Both the position numbers and the translations under genes were made by a program. Positions 40,784 to 50,687 of a stretch of 64,000 bases of DNA are shown in pieces (positions within the stretch are counted from its first letter, which is position 1; each line of letters opens with the position of its first letter). The stretch is from Gammaproteobacteria bacterium (lineage in GTDB: Bacteria > Pseudomonadota > Gammaproteobacteria > JACKNK01): positions 1-64,000 of the forward strand of contig JACKNJ010000012.1 in the NCBI GenBank assembly GCA_024234895.1, given 5' to 3'. The notes under the pieces were generated by a model. That model was not told the DNA's origin. It ran no database searches and saw only the letters and a list, made by a program, of their open reading frames with translations.

Positions 40784-41049
40784 ACGCGCGTGGCCTCCCG
40801 GTTGTTGCACTTGGCCTGCTCTGTCTCGCTTCGGCGTTGGCACTGGTCTATGCGCGCTACGAGAGCCGCATGTTGTTCGCGCAGTCGCAGGCGTTGTCCA
40901 GCGAGCGCGATCGACTGGATATCGAATGGCGCCGCCTGCAACTTGAGCAGGGCGCGCTGGCGACCTCGGCCCGCGTCGAAGGGATCGCCCGCGAGAAGCT
41001 GGGCATGCGCCTGCCGACCGGCGACCAGATCGTGATGGTGTGGCAATGA
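40780..41049 (+). CDS. ftsL: Cell division protein FtsL
   Basis: An 89-residue bitopic protein with a membrane segment at about 7-24 and a periplasmic coiled coil (about 35-75). It forms the FtsQLB scaffold for septum synthesis. Overlaps the genes on both sides by four bases. The name follows position and shape; sequence conservation in FtsL is low. Confidence 0.88.
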   Translation: MNARGLPVVALGLLCLASALALVYARYESRMLFAQSQALSSERDRLDIEWRRLQLEQGALATSARVEGIAREKLGMRLPTGDQIVMVWQ

Positions 41050-42839
41050 GCGCGCCGAATCCGACCCACATCAAGCCGCCGCGCACCGCGCCGTGGCGGC
41101 GTGGTCTGCTGCTCGGCCTGGTTGCCGTCGGTGTCGTCGGTCTGGTCGCGCGCGCCGCCTGGTTGCAGCTGGTCAACAATGAGTTCCTGCAGAAGCAGGG
41201 CGATGCGCGTCACGTGCGTCCCGAGGTGCTGCAGGCGCATCGCGGTGTGATCAGCGACCGCGCTGGCGAGCCGCTGGCGATCTCGACACCGGTCGACACG
41301 GTTGGCGCGGTGCCGGAGAAATTGCTGGCATTGCCCGCCGAGCGTCTGGTGGAACTGGCCGAAATGCTGGACATGGACGCGGCCTCGCTGCGCGCCTACC
41401 TGGAACGTAATGCCGACCGCAAATTCCTGTTCCTGCGTCGCCACATGGTCCCGCAGGAAGCGGATCGCATCCTTGCCGCCGACTTTCCGGGCGTGAGTCG
41501 CGAGCGCGAATATCGCCGCTACTACCCGACCGGCGAGGTCGCCGCGCATCTGGTCGGCCTGACCAATGTCGAAGACGAGGGCCAGGAAGGTCTCGAGCGC
41601 GCCTACGACGAGTGGTTGCAGGGTCGCCCCGGCAAGAAGCTGATGATCAAGGACCTGCTCGGTCGCGCGGTCCGCGACGTGAAGCTGGTCAGCGAGCCTG
41701 AACCCGGCAAGGACCTGGCGCTGTCGATCGACCGCGAGATCCAGTACCTCGCATATCGCGAGCTCAAGGCGGCGGTGATCGAACATCGCGCCAAGGGCGG
41801 TTCGGTGGTGGTGATGGACGCGACCAGCGGCGAGGTGCTGGCGCTGGTCAACCAGCCTTCATACAACCCGAACGATCGTGGCGGTCTGCGCACCGAGTTG
41901 ATGCGCAACGCCGCCGTGCTCGATACCTTCGAGCCGGGTTCGACGATCAAGCCGTTCACCGTGCTGGCGGGCCTGCGTTCCGGTGCGTACACGCCGGCCA
42001 CGCACATCAACACCGCGCCGGGTCTGTTCCGCGTGGGTCGCCACACGATCAGCGACGTCCACAACTACGGCGACATCGACGTCAGCACGATCATCCAGAA
42101 GTCCAGCAACGTCGGAGTCGCCAAAATCGCGCTTGCGATCGGCGCCGAGCCGGTTGCCGATGTGCTCACTCGTGCCGGCTTCGGCGAGAACACCGGTACG
42201 GGATTTCCCAACGAGTCCGCCGGCACCGTGCGTCCGTTCAACGATTGGGTGCGTCTTGATGTCGCCACCATCGCGTTCGGCTACGGCATGACCGTGACCC
42301 CGCTGCAACTCGCCCGCGCCTACGCGGTGCTGGCCAATCGCGGTGTGCGGACCCAGGTTTCCCTGTTGAAGGTCGACGGCGAGCCGAATCGCGAGCAGGT
42401 GTTCGAGCCGGCCCTCGTGCGCAGCGTCGTCGAGATGATGGAGCGGGTCACCCTCACCGGCGGCACCGCGACCCTCGCGCAGATCGACCATTACCGGGTC
42501 GCCGGCAAGACTGGCACCGTCAAGAAGAGTGTCGGCGGTGGCTATGCCGACGACAGCTACGTCGCCGTGTTCGCCGGCTTCACGCCCGTTGAGGGGCGTT
42601 CCCTGGTCGGTGTCGTGGTCATCGACGAACCGCGCGGCGACCAGTACTACGGCGGGCTGGTCGCCGCGCCGGTGTTCAAGCGGGTCATGGCCGGCGCGCT
42701 GCGGCTGTTGAACATCCCGCCGGATCAGCCGGAACAGCCGGATACGCGACAGGCCCGGACGCCAGGAGGCGCCCCGGTGGCAGACCGGGTGGTCGCCCCG
42801 GTGGTTGATGCCGGACGCATCACGGAGCCACCGGCATGA
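41046..42839 (+). CDS. ftsI: Peptidoglycan transpeptidase FtsI (PBP3)
   Basis: A 597-residue septal cell-wall transpeptidase. One N-terminal membrane segment (about 20-38), then the pedestal domain and penicillin-binding domain with SxxK in FEPGSTIKPFTVL (near 300), SxN in QKSSNVGVAKI (near 354) and KTG in VAGKTGTVKK (near 486). ATG 41046 overlaps the ftsL stop. Confidence 0.96.
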   Translation: MSAPNPTHIKPPRTAPWRRGLLLGLVAVGVVGLVARAAWLQLVNNEFLQKQGDARHVRPEVLQAHRGVISDRAGEPLAISTPVDTVGAVPEKLLALPAERLVELAEMLDMDAASLRAYLERNADRKFLFLRRHMVPQEADRILAADFPGVSREREYRRYYPTGEVAAHLVGLTNVEDEGQEGLERAYDEWLQGRPGKKLMIKDLLGRAVRDVKLVSEPEPGKDLALSIDREIQYLAYRELKAAVIEHRAKGGSVVVMDATSGEVLALVNQPSYNPNDRGGLRTELMRNAAVLDTFEPGSTIKPFTVLAGLRSGAYTPATHINTAPGLFRVGRHTISDVHNYGDIDVSTIIQKSSNVGVAKIALAIGAEPVADVLTRAGFGENTGTGFPNESAGTVRPFNDWVRLDVATIAFGYGMTVTPLQLARAYAVLANRGVRTQVSLLKVDGEPNREQVFEPALVRSVVEMMERVTLTGGTATLAQIDHYRVAGKTGTVKKSVGGGYADDSYVAVFAGFTPVEGRSLVGVVVIDEPRGDQYYGGLVAAPVFKRVMAGALRLLNIPPDQPEQPDTRQARTPGGAPVADRVVAPVVDAGRITEPPA

Positions 42840-44446
42840 GCGCGGTGGTTCAGTTTCTGTTTCCCGACGCGCGGTCCGAAGGGGCGGCGCGTGTCCTGCA
42901 TCATGGGGGTCCCGTCATGCGCCTGTCCGATCTGATCGCGCGCCTGCGTCGGCTGGGCGCCGCGCCGGAACTGCGTTCATTCGCGGATGCCGCCGTCGAG
43001 GGCGACGTCGAGGTGATCGGGCTCGGCGTGGACAGCCGGGCCCTGCGGCGCGGTGAGGCCTTCATCGCTCTGAACGGGTCGCTCAAGCACGGTCTGGAAT
43101 ATCTGGACAAGGCCATCGAGGCGGGTGCGTCGGTGGTGTTCTGGGAGCCGGACGTGAACGCCGACTGGTCCGCGTTCGTCGCCGCGCGCTGCCGTGCGTT
43201 GCCGGCGGTCCGGGTGCCGGAACTGCGCCGGTATCTGGGTGCGTTCGCGGCCGATTACTACGGTGATCCGAGCGCGGCGATGCCGGTGATCGGCGTCACC
43301 GGGACCGATGGCAAGACCTCGGTCACGCAGATCATCGCGCAGGCGATGACGCACCTGGACCGCCGCTTCGGTGTCCTCGGCACCATCGGCAACGGTTTCC
43401 CCGGGGACCTGAAGCCCAGTGCGAACACCACCATGGATGTGGTCGGCGTGCACGGCGAACTGGCCGGACTGCGGGAACGGGGCGCGCGGGGGGTGGCGAT
43501 GGAGGTTTCCTCGCACGGCCTCGACCAGCGCCGCATCGACGGGGTGCATCTGCGGGGCGCCGTGCTGACCAATCTGACCCGCGACCACCTTGATTACCAC
43601 GGCAGCGTCGAGGCCTACGCCGACGCCAAACGCCAGTTGTTCCAGATCGAAGGTCTGGATTTCGTGGTGCTGAACGTCGACGACGCCTTCGGTCGCGAGT
43701 TGATGGCTTCCGAGCTGACCGTCGGTCGCAAGTTCGGCTATGGCCGGGCCGATGACGCCGACGTCCGTATCGTGTCGACCGCCGCGCGTCCCGACGGCCT
43801 GGACGTAACCATCGCGGGTTCCCTGGGTTCGGGAGTGATCCGCAGCCACCTGCTGGGTGACTTCAACGCCGCCAACCTCACGGCCGCGTTCGTCGTGTTG
43901 CGCGAACTCGGGGTCGATGTCGAGGCCGCGCTGGCGGCGCTGGGCACGGTCCGCCCGGTGGCTGGGCGCATGGAGGCCTGGAGCCTGTCCGGCGGGGTCA
44001 CCGCCGTCGTCGACTACGCGCATACCCCGGCCGCGCTGGAACACGCCCTGAACGCGTTGCGCGCCCACGCCGGCGGGCGTCTGCACTGCGTGTTCGGCTG
44101 CGGCGGCGACCGCGATCGCGGCAAGCGCCCGTTGATGGGCGAGGTCGCCGAACGGCTCGCCGACCGGGTCGTCGTCACCGACGACAATCCGCGCGGAGAG
44201 GACCCCGAGGTCATCATCGCCGGCATCCTGGTCGGCATGGCCGAGCCCGGTCTGGTGACCGTTGAGCGCGACCGCGAGGCGGCCATCCGCGCCGCGATCG
44301 GCGCCGCGCGGGCCGGTGATGTCGTGCTGATCGCCGGCAAGGGCCATGAGGACTACCAGATCGTCGGAGACCGTCGCCATTGGTTCAGCGACCGCGCACT
44401 GGTCGCCGAGATCAAGCGGGAACGCAACGAGGAGGACGCACGGTGA
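42836..44446 (+). CDS. murE: UDP-MurNAc-tripeptide synthetase (meso-DAP type)
   Basis: A 536-residue ligase. ATP site GVTGTDGKTSVTQI and the DDNPRGEDP motif indicate that meso-diaminopimelate is the amino acid added. The start overlapping the ftsI stop (ATG 42836) adds about 27 residues compared with ATG 42917 (MRLSDLIARLRRLG), which also has a gggg ribosome site and fits typical MurE; both are possible. Confidence 0.95.
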   Translation: MSAVVQFLFPDARSEGAARVLHHGGPVMRLSDLIARLRRLGAAPELRSFADAAVEGDVEVIGLGVDSRALRRGEAFIALNGSLKHGLEYLDKAIEAGASVVFWEPDVNADWSAFVAARCRALPAVRVPELRRYLGAFAADYYGDPSAAMPVIGVTGTDGKTSVTQIIAQAMTHLDRRFGVLGTIGNGFPGDLKPSANTTMDVVGVHGELAGLRERGARGVAMEVSSHGLDQRRIDGVHLRGAVLTNLTRDHLDYHGSVEAYADAKRQLFQIEGLDFVVLNVDDAFGRELMASELTVGRKFGYGRADDADVRIVSTAARPDGLDVTIAGSLGSGVIRSHLLGDFNAANLTAAFVVLRELGVDVEAALAALGTVRPVAGRMEAWSLSGGVTAVVDYAHTPAALEHALNALRAHAGGRLHCVFGCGGDRDRGKRPLMGEVAERLADRVVVTDDNPRGEDPEVIIAGILVGMAEPGLVTVERDREAAIRAAIGAARAGDVVLIAGKGHEDYQIVGDRRHWFSDRALVAEIKRERNEEDAR

Positions 44447-45849
44447 TCGCCATGCGCCTCGACCAGGCCGTCAACGCGCTGAACGCGCGCGGTCTTCAAG
44501 CCGAACTGGTTCGGACATTTTTGCTGGGGGGCGAAAGCCGTTTCGACGGCGCCTTTGCCGGGCTCGTGATCGATTCAAGAGAACGCCAGCCCGGCGTTTT
44601 ATTCGTGGCACTGCGTGGGGAACGGTTCGACGGCCATGCGTTCGCCGCCGACGCGGTCGCCAACGGTGCGGTGGCCTTGCTGGTCGAGCGCGAGCTCGAT
44701 ATCGACGTGCCGCAGATCCGGGTCGATGACACCCGTCTGGCCATGGGCGCGCTGAGCGCGGAGTGGCGCGATTCGCTGGATCTGACGGTGGTCGGCATCA
44801 CCGGCAGCAACGGCAAGACCACCAACAAGGAGATGGTTGCGGCGATCCTGGCCCAGGTTGGCCCGACGCTGGCGACCAAGGGCAATCTGAACAACGACAT
44901 CGGCGTGCCGCTGACGCTGGCGAGGCTGTCCGACGGACTGCGCTTCGCGGTCATCGAGATGGGTGCGAATCACCATGGCGAGATCGCCTACCTGGCGGGA
45001 CTGGCCCGCCCGGACGTGGCGCTGCTCGCGAATGCCGGTGCCGCCCATCTGGAGGGTTTCGGCAGCCTGGAGGGTGTCGCCGAGGCCAAGGGCGAGATCT
45101 TCGACGGCCTGACCGAGCACGACACCGCGATCGTCAATGCCGATGACCGCTTTGCCGATAACTGGCTGGCGCGCATCGGTTCGCGCCCGGTGCGCACCTT
45201 CGCGCTCGATTCCAGTGCGGACTTCACCGCCACCTGGCAGCCGACCGCGAACGGCAGTCGCATCGCCATGCAGACCCCGCAGGGTGAAGTCGACATCGCG
45301 CTGCCGCTGCCCGGTCGCCACAACGTCATGAACGCGCTCGGTGCCAGTGCCGCCGCGATGGCCGCCGGCGCGGGCCTGGCCGAGATCAAGGCCGGCCTGG
45401 AGGGCATCAGCGCCGTCGGGGGGCGTCTGGTCAGCAAGGCGGGCATCGCCGGCTCGCGGGTGATCGACGACACCTACAACGCCAACCCGACCAGTTTCCG
45501 CGCCGCGATCGCGGTGCTCGCCCAGCAGTCGCCGGATGCCTGGCTGGTGATGGGCGACATGGGCGAGCTGGGCGGCACGGGTCCGCAACTGCACGCCGAG
45601 GTTGGTGCCTGGGCGGCCGAGCAGGGCATCGCCCGCCTGTACGCGATCGGGCCGCTGAGCCGGGGAGCCGTCCAGGCCTTCGGTGCCGGTGGCCGCCATT
45701 TCGAATCCGTTGAGTCGCTGATCGCGGCGCTTACCAATGACCTCGGTGCTGGGCGCCTCGTGCTGGTCAAGGGCTCGCGCGCGATGCGCATGGAGCGCGT
45801 GGTCGCCGCACTCACCGCCCCGCTCGTCACCGAGTCGGGGGAGGCATAA
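44443..45849 (+). CDS. murF: UDP-MurNAc-pentapeptide synthetase
   Basis: A 468-residue ligase that adds D-Ala-D-Ala. ATP site GITGSNGKTTNKEMVAA near 118, DDTYNANPTSF near 344. GTG 44443 has a gaggagg ribosome site seven bases away and overlaps the murE stop; ATG 44452 is an alternative. Confidence 0.95.
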   Translation: MIAMRLDQAVNALNARGLQAELVRTFLLGGESRFDGAFAGLVIDSRERQPGVLFVALRGERFDGHAFAADAVANGAVALLVERELDIDVPQIRVDDTRLAMGALSAEWRDSLDLTVVGITGSNGKTTNKEMVAAILAQVGPTLATKGNLNNDIGVPLTLARLSDGLRFAVIEMGANHHGEIAYLAGLARPDVALLANAGAAHLEGFGSLEGVAEAKGEIFDGLTEHDTAIVNADDRFADNWLARIGSRPVRTFALDSSADFTATWQPTANGSRIAMQTPQGEVDIALPLPGRHNVMNALGASAAAMAAGAGLAEIKAGLEGISAVGGRLVSKAGIAGSRVIDDTYNANPTSFRAAIAVLAQQSPDAWLVMGDMGELGGTGPQLHAEVGAWAAEQGIARLYAIGPLSRGAVQAFGAGGRHFESVESLIAALTNDLGAGRLVLVKGSRAMRMERVVAALTAPLVTESGEA

Positions 45850-45851
45850 GC

Positions 45852-46934
45852 ATGCTGCTCTATCTCTTCGACTATCTCGCCCAGTACTACGCGGCCTTCA
45901 ATGTCGTCCAGTACCTGACCCTGCGCGCAATCCTCGGCGCGCTGACCGCGTTGTTCATCGCGTTTCTGGTCGGACCCTGGATGATCCGCCACCTGAGCTT
46001 CCGCCAGATCGGTCAGGCGGTGCGTGACGATGGCCCGAAGTCGCATCTGTCCAAGGCCGGCACGCCGACCATGGGCGGCACCTTGATCCTGGTCGCGATC
46101 GGGATCGCGACGCTGCTCTGGGGCGATCTCGGTAACCGCTACGTGTGGGTGATGCTGGTCGTCACGCTGGGTTTCGGCGCGATCGGCTTCTGGGACGACT
46201 ACAAGAAGGTCGCGCTCAAGGACCCGAAGGGCATGGCCGCGCGCCACAAGTACTTCTGGCAGTCGGTGATCGCGCTCGGCACCGCCGTGTTCCTCTACCA
46301 GACCGCGCAGACCCCGGCCGAGACCGAACTGCTGATCCCGATGTTGAAGGACGTCGCGATTCCGCTCGGCTGGCTGTACATCCCGCTGACCTACTTCGTG
46401 ATCGTCGGCACCTCCAATGCCGTCAACCTGACCGACGGCCTGGACGGCCTCGCGATCCTGCCGACGGTCATGGTCGGCGGCGCGCTCGGCGTGTTCGCCT
46501 ACGTGCTCGGCCACTCCGTATTCGCCAACTACCTGGGCTTCCCGTACATCCACGGCGTGGGCGAGCTGATCGTGTTCGCGGCGGCGCTGGTCGGCGCCGG
46601 ACTCGGCTTCCTGTGGTTCAACGCCTATCCGGCGCAGGTCTTCATGGGCGATGTCGGCGCGCTGGCGCTGGGCGGCGCGCTGGGCCTGATGGCGGTGCTC
46701 AGCCGCCAGGAGATCGTGCTGTTCATCATGGGCGGCGTGTTCGTCATGGAGACGGTGTCGGTGATCCTGCAGGTCGGCTCCTACAAGCTGACCGGTCGCC
46801 GCATCTTCCGCATGGCCCCGCTGCATCATCACTTCGAGCTGAAGGGCTGGCCGGAGCCGCGCGTGATCGTGCGCTTCTGGATCATCACCTTCATCCTCGT
46901 GCTGGTCGGTCTCGCGACCCTGAAGGTGCGCTGA
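45852..46934 (+). CDS. mraY: Phospho-MurNAc-pentapeptide transferase
   Basis: A 360-residue integral membrane enzyme that makes lipid I. About ten membrane segments; catalytic motifs DDYKKVALKDPKG (near 115), NAVNLTDGLDGLA (near 190) and HHHFELKGWPEPRV near 324. Starts 2 bases after murF. Confidence 0.97.
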   Translation: MLLYLFDYLAQYYAAFNVVQYLTLRAILGALTALFIAFLVGPWMIRHLSFRQIGQAVRDDGPKSHLSKAGTPTMGGTLILVAIGIATLLWGDLGNRYVWVMLVVTLGFGAIGFWDDYKKVALKDPKGMAARHKYFWQSVIALGTAVFLYQTAQTPAETELLIPMLKDVAIPLGWLYIPLTYFVIVGTSNAVNLTDGLDGLAILPTVMVGGALGVFAYVLGHSVFANYLGFPYIHGVGELIVFAAALVGAGLGFLWFNAYPAQVFMGDVGALALGGALGLMAVLSRQEIVLFIMGGVFVMETVSVILQVGSYKLTGRRIFRMAPLHHHFELKGWPEPRVIVRFWIITFILVLVGLATLKVR

Positions 46935-48319
46935 TGAACGGCCGCATCGAACGTTCCGCACCCGCCCTCCAGCCCGGCAGCCTGAAGGCCTGGCCCTATG
47001 CGCGCAGCCTGGTGGTCGGCATGGGCAAGACGGGTTTGTCGATGGTCCGCTTCCTGTCCGCCATGGGGGTGGAGTGCGCGGTCACCGATTCGCGCGCCCA
47101 GCCGCCCGGTCTGCAGGTGCTTGCCGACGAGTTCCCGAACGTTGCGACGTTCATCGGCGGCTTCGACGAACGTGTGTTCGAAAGCGCCGACGTGATCCTG
47201 CTCAGCCCCGGCGTACCCGCCAACGAGCCCCTGGTCATGGCCGCTGCGCGACGGGGCGTGCCGGTGTTCGGCGACATCGAGATCTTCGCGCACTTCGTGG
47301 ACGCGCCGATCGTCGGGATCACCGGTTCCAACGGCAAGAGCACGGTCACCACGCTGGTAGGCGAGATGGCGCGGGCCTCCGAGCTCGACGTGCGCGTGGG
47401 CGGCAACCTCGGCACCCCCGCGCTGGACCTGCTGGCCGGCGGGCGTCCCGATCTGTATGTGCTGGAACTGTCCAGCTTCCAGCTGGAATGCACGCACACC
47501 CTTGGCGTCGCCGCGGCCGTGGTGTTGAACATCAGCGCCGATCACATGGACCGGCACGGCACGCTCGCCGAGTACGCGGCCATCAAGGCGAGCATCTATC
47601 GCGGCGACGGTGTCATGGTCATCAATCGCGATGACCCGTGGTGCGCGGCGATGCAGGAAAAGGGCCGGGCCACCATCACCTACGGCATGGGGCGTCCCCA
47701 GTCCGGCCAGTACGGCCTCATGACGATCGACGGCGAGGAGTGGCTGACCCGTGGGTCGAAGGGTCTGATGCGCACCACCGAGATCCGCATCCCGGGTCGT
47801 CACAACGTGGCGAACGCGCTGGCCGCGCTGGCGCTGGGCGAGGTCGTCGAACTCGACATGGGCGCGATGCTCGATACGCTGCGCGCCTTCCAGGGCCTGC
47901 CGCATCGAACCCAGTGGGTCGCCGAGATCAACGGCTCGACCTGGTACAACGATTCCAAGGGCACCAACGTCGGTGCCACGGTGGCCGCATTGCAGGGCCT
48001 GCGCGGTCGTTCGGTGCTGATCGCCGGCGGCGAGGGCAAGGGCGCGGATTTCTCGCCGCTCGCCGAGGCGCTCGCGGCACGCGGACGCGGCCTGGTCGTG
48101 TTCGGTCGGGACGCGGAACTGATCGCCGCCGCCGTCGGCGATGTGGTCCCGGTGGTGCGCGCCGCCGGACTGGACGCGGCGATCGACGCCGCGATGGCGC
48201 TGGCGCAGGCCGGCGACTCGGTCCTGTTCTCGCCCGCCTGCGCAAGCTTCGACATGTTCCGCAACTACGAAGATCGCGGACAGCAGTTCATGAAGCTGGT
48301 CCGGGAGCGGGCGACGTGA
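46934..48319 (+). CDS. murD: UDP-MurNAc-L-alanine:D-glutamate ligase
   Basis: A 461-residue Mur ligase; ATP site GITGSNGKSTVTTLVGEM near 128, HRTQWVAEINGSTWYNDSKG near 322. Overlaps mraY stop by one base (TGATG). Confidence 0.96.
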   Translation: MNGRIERSAPALQPGSLKAWPYARSLVVGMGKTGLSMVRFLSAMGVECAVTDSRAQPPGLQVLADEFPNVATFIGGFDERVFESADVILLSPGVPANEPLVMAAARRGVPVFGDIEIFAHFVDAPIVGITGSNGKSTVTTLVGEMARASELDVRVGGNLGTPALDLLAGGRPDLYVLELSSFQLECTHTLGVAAAVVLNISADHMDRHGTLAEYAAIKASIYRGDGVMVINRDDPWCAAMQEKGRATITYGMGRPQSGQYGLMTIDGEEWLTRGSKGLMRTTEIRIPGRHNVANALAALALGEVVELDMGAMLDTLRAFQGLPHRTQWVAEINGSTWYNDSKGTNVGATVAALQGLRGRSVLIAGGEGKGADFSPLAEALAARGRGLVVFGRDAELIAAAVGDVVPVVRAAGLDAAIDAAMALAQAGDSVLFSPACASFDMFRNYEDRGQQFMKLVRERAT

Positions 48320-49572
48320 ACGTCATCGACTACGCCCAGCATCAGGCCCAGGACGCGATCGAATTCGCGGTCCGCACCGGCAGCGCCGTCCGCCGTACGC
48401 CGCGCCTGCACGACTTTGACGCACCGCTGATGGTGGTGCTCGTCATCCTGCTGGCGATCGGGGTGCTGATGGTCGCGTCGGCATCGATGCCGCTCGCCGC
48501 GCAGAACCTCGACACCCCGTGGCATTACCTCGTCCGTCAGTTCTTCTACGTGATCGGCGGTCTCGCGGTGTTCGGCCTGATGGTGCGCGTGCCGACCGCT
48601 GCCTGGCAGGACGCCGGTCCCCATCTGCTGCTCATCACCGTGCTGCTGCTTGCGCTCGTGCTGATTCCCGGCGTCGGCGTGCAGGTCAACGGCGCGGTGC
48701 GCTGGATCGGCGCCGGCCCGGTCCGCATCCAGGTCTCCGAACTCGGCAAGCTGTTCGTGATCGTTTACCTGGCCGGCTATCTGGTGCGCCACCCGGTGGA
48801 ATTGCGCAGCGGCTTCGGCGGTTTCGCCCGCCCGATGATCCTGGTCATGCTGATCAGCGTGCTGTTGCTGATGGAGCCGGATTTCGGCAGCGCGTCGATC
48901 ATCGTCGGCGTGACCCTGGCGATGCTGTTTCTGGGCGGTGTCCAGCTTCGCGTGTTCGTGCCGTTGTTCGTCGGCGTGGCCGCCATGATGGCGCTGCTGA
49001 TCCGCTTCGAGCCGTATCGCTGGGCGCGCCTGACCAACTTCCTCGACCCCTGGGCCGATCCGTACAACGGCGGCTATCAGTTGACCCAGTCGCTGATCGC
49101 GATCGGGCGCGGCGACTGGGCCGGTGTCGGTATCGGCAACTCCATGCAGAAGCTGCTCTTCCTGCCGGAGGCGCACACCGACTTCGTGTTCGCGATATAT
49201 GCGGAGGAATTCGGTTTTCTGGGCAGCGTCGTGCTGATCGGCCTGTATGCGTTCCTGGTCTGGCGCGGCTATCGGATCGGCGCGGCTGCCGAGCAGGTGG
49301 GCCGAATGTTCGGCGCGTATTGCGCCTACGGGATCAGTTTCTGGCTGGGCGTGCAGGCCTTGGTGAATTTCGGCGTCAACATGGGTGTGCTGCCGACCAA
49401 GGGCCTAACCCTGCCGCTGATTTCCTATGGCGGCAGCTCGCTGCTGGTGACCTGCGCCGCGCTGGCGCTGCTGATGCGCGTCGACTACGAACGCCGCGAG
49501 CTCGAGAAGAACGCGAATGGCGGTGCCCACCGCACGACCTTCGGCGATGAGCGGTCGGGAGGTGCGGCATGA
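48316..49572 (+). CDS. ftsW: Septal peptidoglycan glycosyltransferase FtsW
   Basis: A 418-residue SEDS-family polymerase with ten membrane segments. Marker segments: GAVRWIGAGPVRIQVSELGK, MEPDFGSASI, KLLFLPEAHTDFVFA and LPLISYGGSSLL. Partner of FtsI. GTG 48316 overlaps the murD stop. Confidence 0.96.
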   Translation: MNVIDYAQHQAQDAIEFAVRTGSAVRRTPRLHDFDAPLMVVLVILLAIGVLMVASASMPLAAQNLDTPWHYLVRQFFYVIGGLAVFGLMVRVPTAAWQDAGPHLLLITVLLLALVLIPGVGVQVNGAVRWIGAGPVRIQVSELGKLFVIVYLAGYLVRHPVELRSGFGGFARPMILVMLISVLLLMEPDFGSASIIVGVTLAMLFLGGVQLRVFVPLFVGVAAMMALLIRFEPYRWARLTNFLDPWADPYNGGYQLTQSLIAIGRGDWAGVGIGNSMQKLLFLPEAHTDFVFAIYAEEFGFLGSVVLIGLYAFLVWRGYRIGAAAEQVGRMFGAYCAYGISFWLGVQALVNFGVNMGVLPTKGLTLPLISYGGSSLLVTCAALALLMRVDYERRELEKNANGGAHRTTFGDERSGGAA

Positions 49573-50687
49573 GCGCGCACGTCGTGATCACCGCCGGCGG
49601 CACCGGGGGACACGTATTCCCGGCGCTCGCGGTCGCCAGCGAACTCCGCCGCCTCGGCATCGGGGTGAGCTGGATCGGCACCCGCCACGGCCTTGAGGCC
49701 CGCGTCGTGCCGGCGGCCGGCATCGACATCGACTGGATCGAGGTCAGCGGCCTGCGCGGCAACGGGGCGCTGGGCTGGCTGAAGTCGCCGTTCACACTAT
49801 GGAGGGCGCTGCGCCAGGCGTTGGCCGCTGTGAGCGCGCGCAAGCCGGACGCGGTGCTCGGCATGGGCGGATTCGTGACCGGGCCGGTCGGCGTCGCCAG
49901 CTGGCTGCGCCGGGTGCCGCTGATCGTGCATGAGCAGAACGCCATCGCGGGCCTGACCAACCGCCTGCTGGCGCGTATCGCCACCCGCGTGCTGGAGGCG
50001 TTCCCGAACAGTTTCGCCGGCAAGGTGCGCAATGCCGTGCATACCGGCAATCCGATCCGCGCCGGGATCGCCGCGTTGGCGGCACATCCCGACCCGGTCG
50101 GTCGCCTGTCGGCACGCGAGCCGCGCGCCCGTCTGCTGGTGATTGGCGGCAGTCTCGGCGCCAAGGCATTGAACGAGACCGTGCCGGCCGCGCTCGCCCT
50201 TGTGCCTGCGGCGGTGCGCCCGATGGTCCGCCATCAGGCGGGTGAAGCCACGCTGGAGACGGCCCGGCAGGCCTACGCCGACAACTCGGTGGAGGCCGAG
50301 GTGACACCGTTCATCGAGGACATGGCAGAGGCCTATGCCTGGGCCGATTTCGCGATTTGCCGTGCCGGCGCGATGACCGTCGCCGAACTCGCGGCGGCCG
50401 GTCTGCCCGCCATCCTGGTGCCATTCCCGCACGCGGTCGACGACCACCAGACCGCGAATGCCCGCTATCTCAGCGATGCCGGCGCGGCGTTGCTCTGCCC
50501 GCAGTACGAAATGCAGCCGCCTTTGCTGGCCGCGCGCATCCACGACATGTGTCGGCGCCCAAGACGCCACGACATGGTCACGCGCGCCCTGTCCATGGCG
50601 ATGCCCGACGCGACCCAGCGCGTGGTCGCACAGATTCTTGACGCCGCCGGCATCCCGGTGCCGGCCGCCGCGGAGGCGACGCCATGA
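49569..50687 (+). CDS. murG: Lipid II synthase MurG
   Basis: A 372-residue GT28 glycosyltransferase that adds GlcNAc to lipid I at the membrane surface. GGTGGHVFPALAVA near 10; donor-site GAMTVAELAAAGLPAILVP near 269. Overlaps ftsW by four bases. Confidence 0.97.
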   Translation: MSAHVVITAGGTGGHVFPALAVASELRRLGIGVSWIGTRHGLEARVVPAAGIDIDWIEVSGLRGNGALGWLKSPFTLWRALRQALAAVSARKPDAVLGMGGFVTGPVGVASWLRRVPLIVHEQNAIAGLTNRLLARIATRVLEAFPNSFAGKVRNAVHTGNPIRAGIAALAAHPDPVGRLSAREPRARLLVIGGSLGAKALNETVPAALALVPAAVRPMVRHQAGEATLETARQAYADNSVEAEVTPFIEDMAEAYAWADFAICRAGAMTVAELAAAGLPAILVPFPHAVDDHQTANARYLSDAGAALLCPQYEMQPPLLAARIHDMCRRPRRHDMVTRALSMAMPDATQRVVAQILDAAGIPVPAAAEATP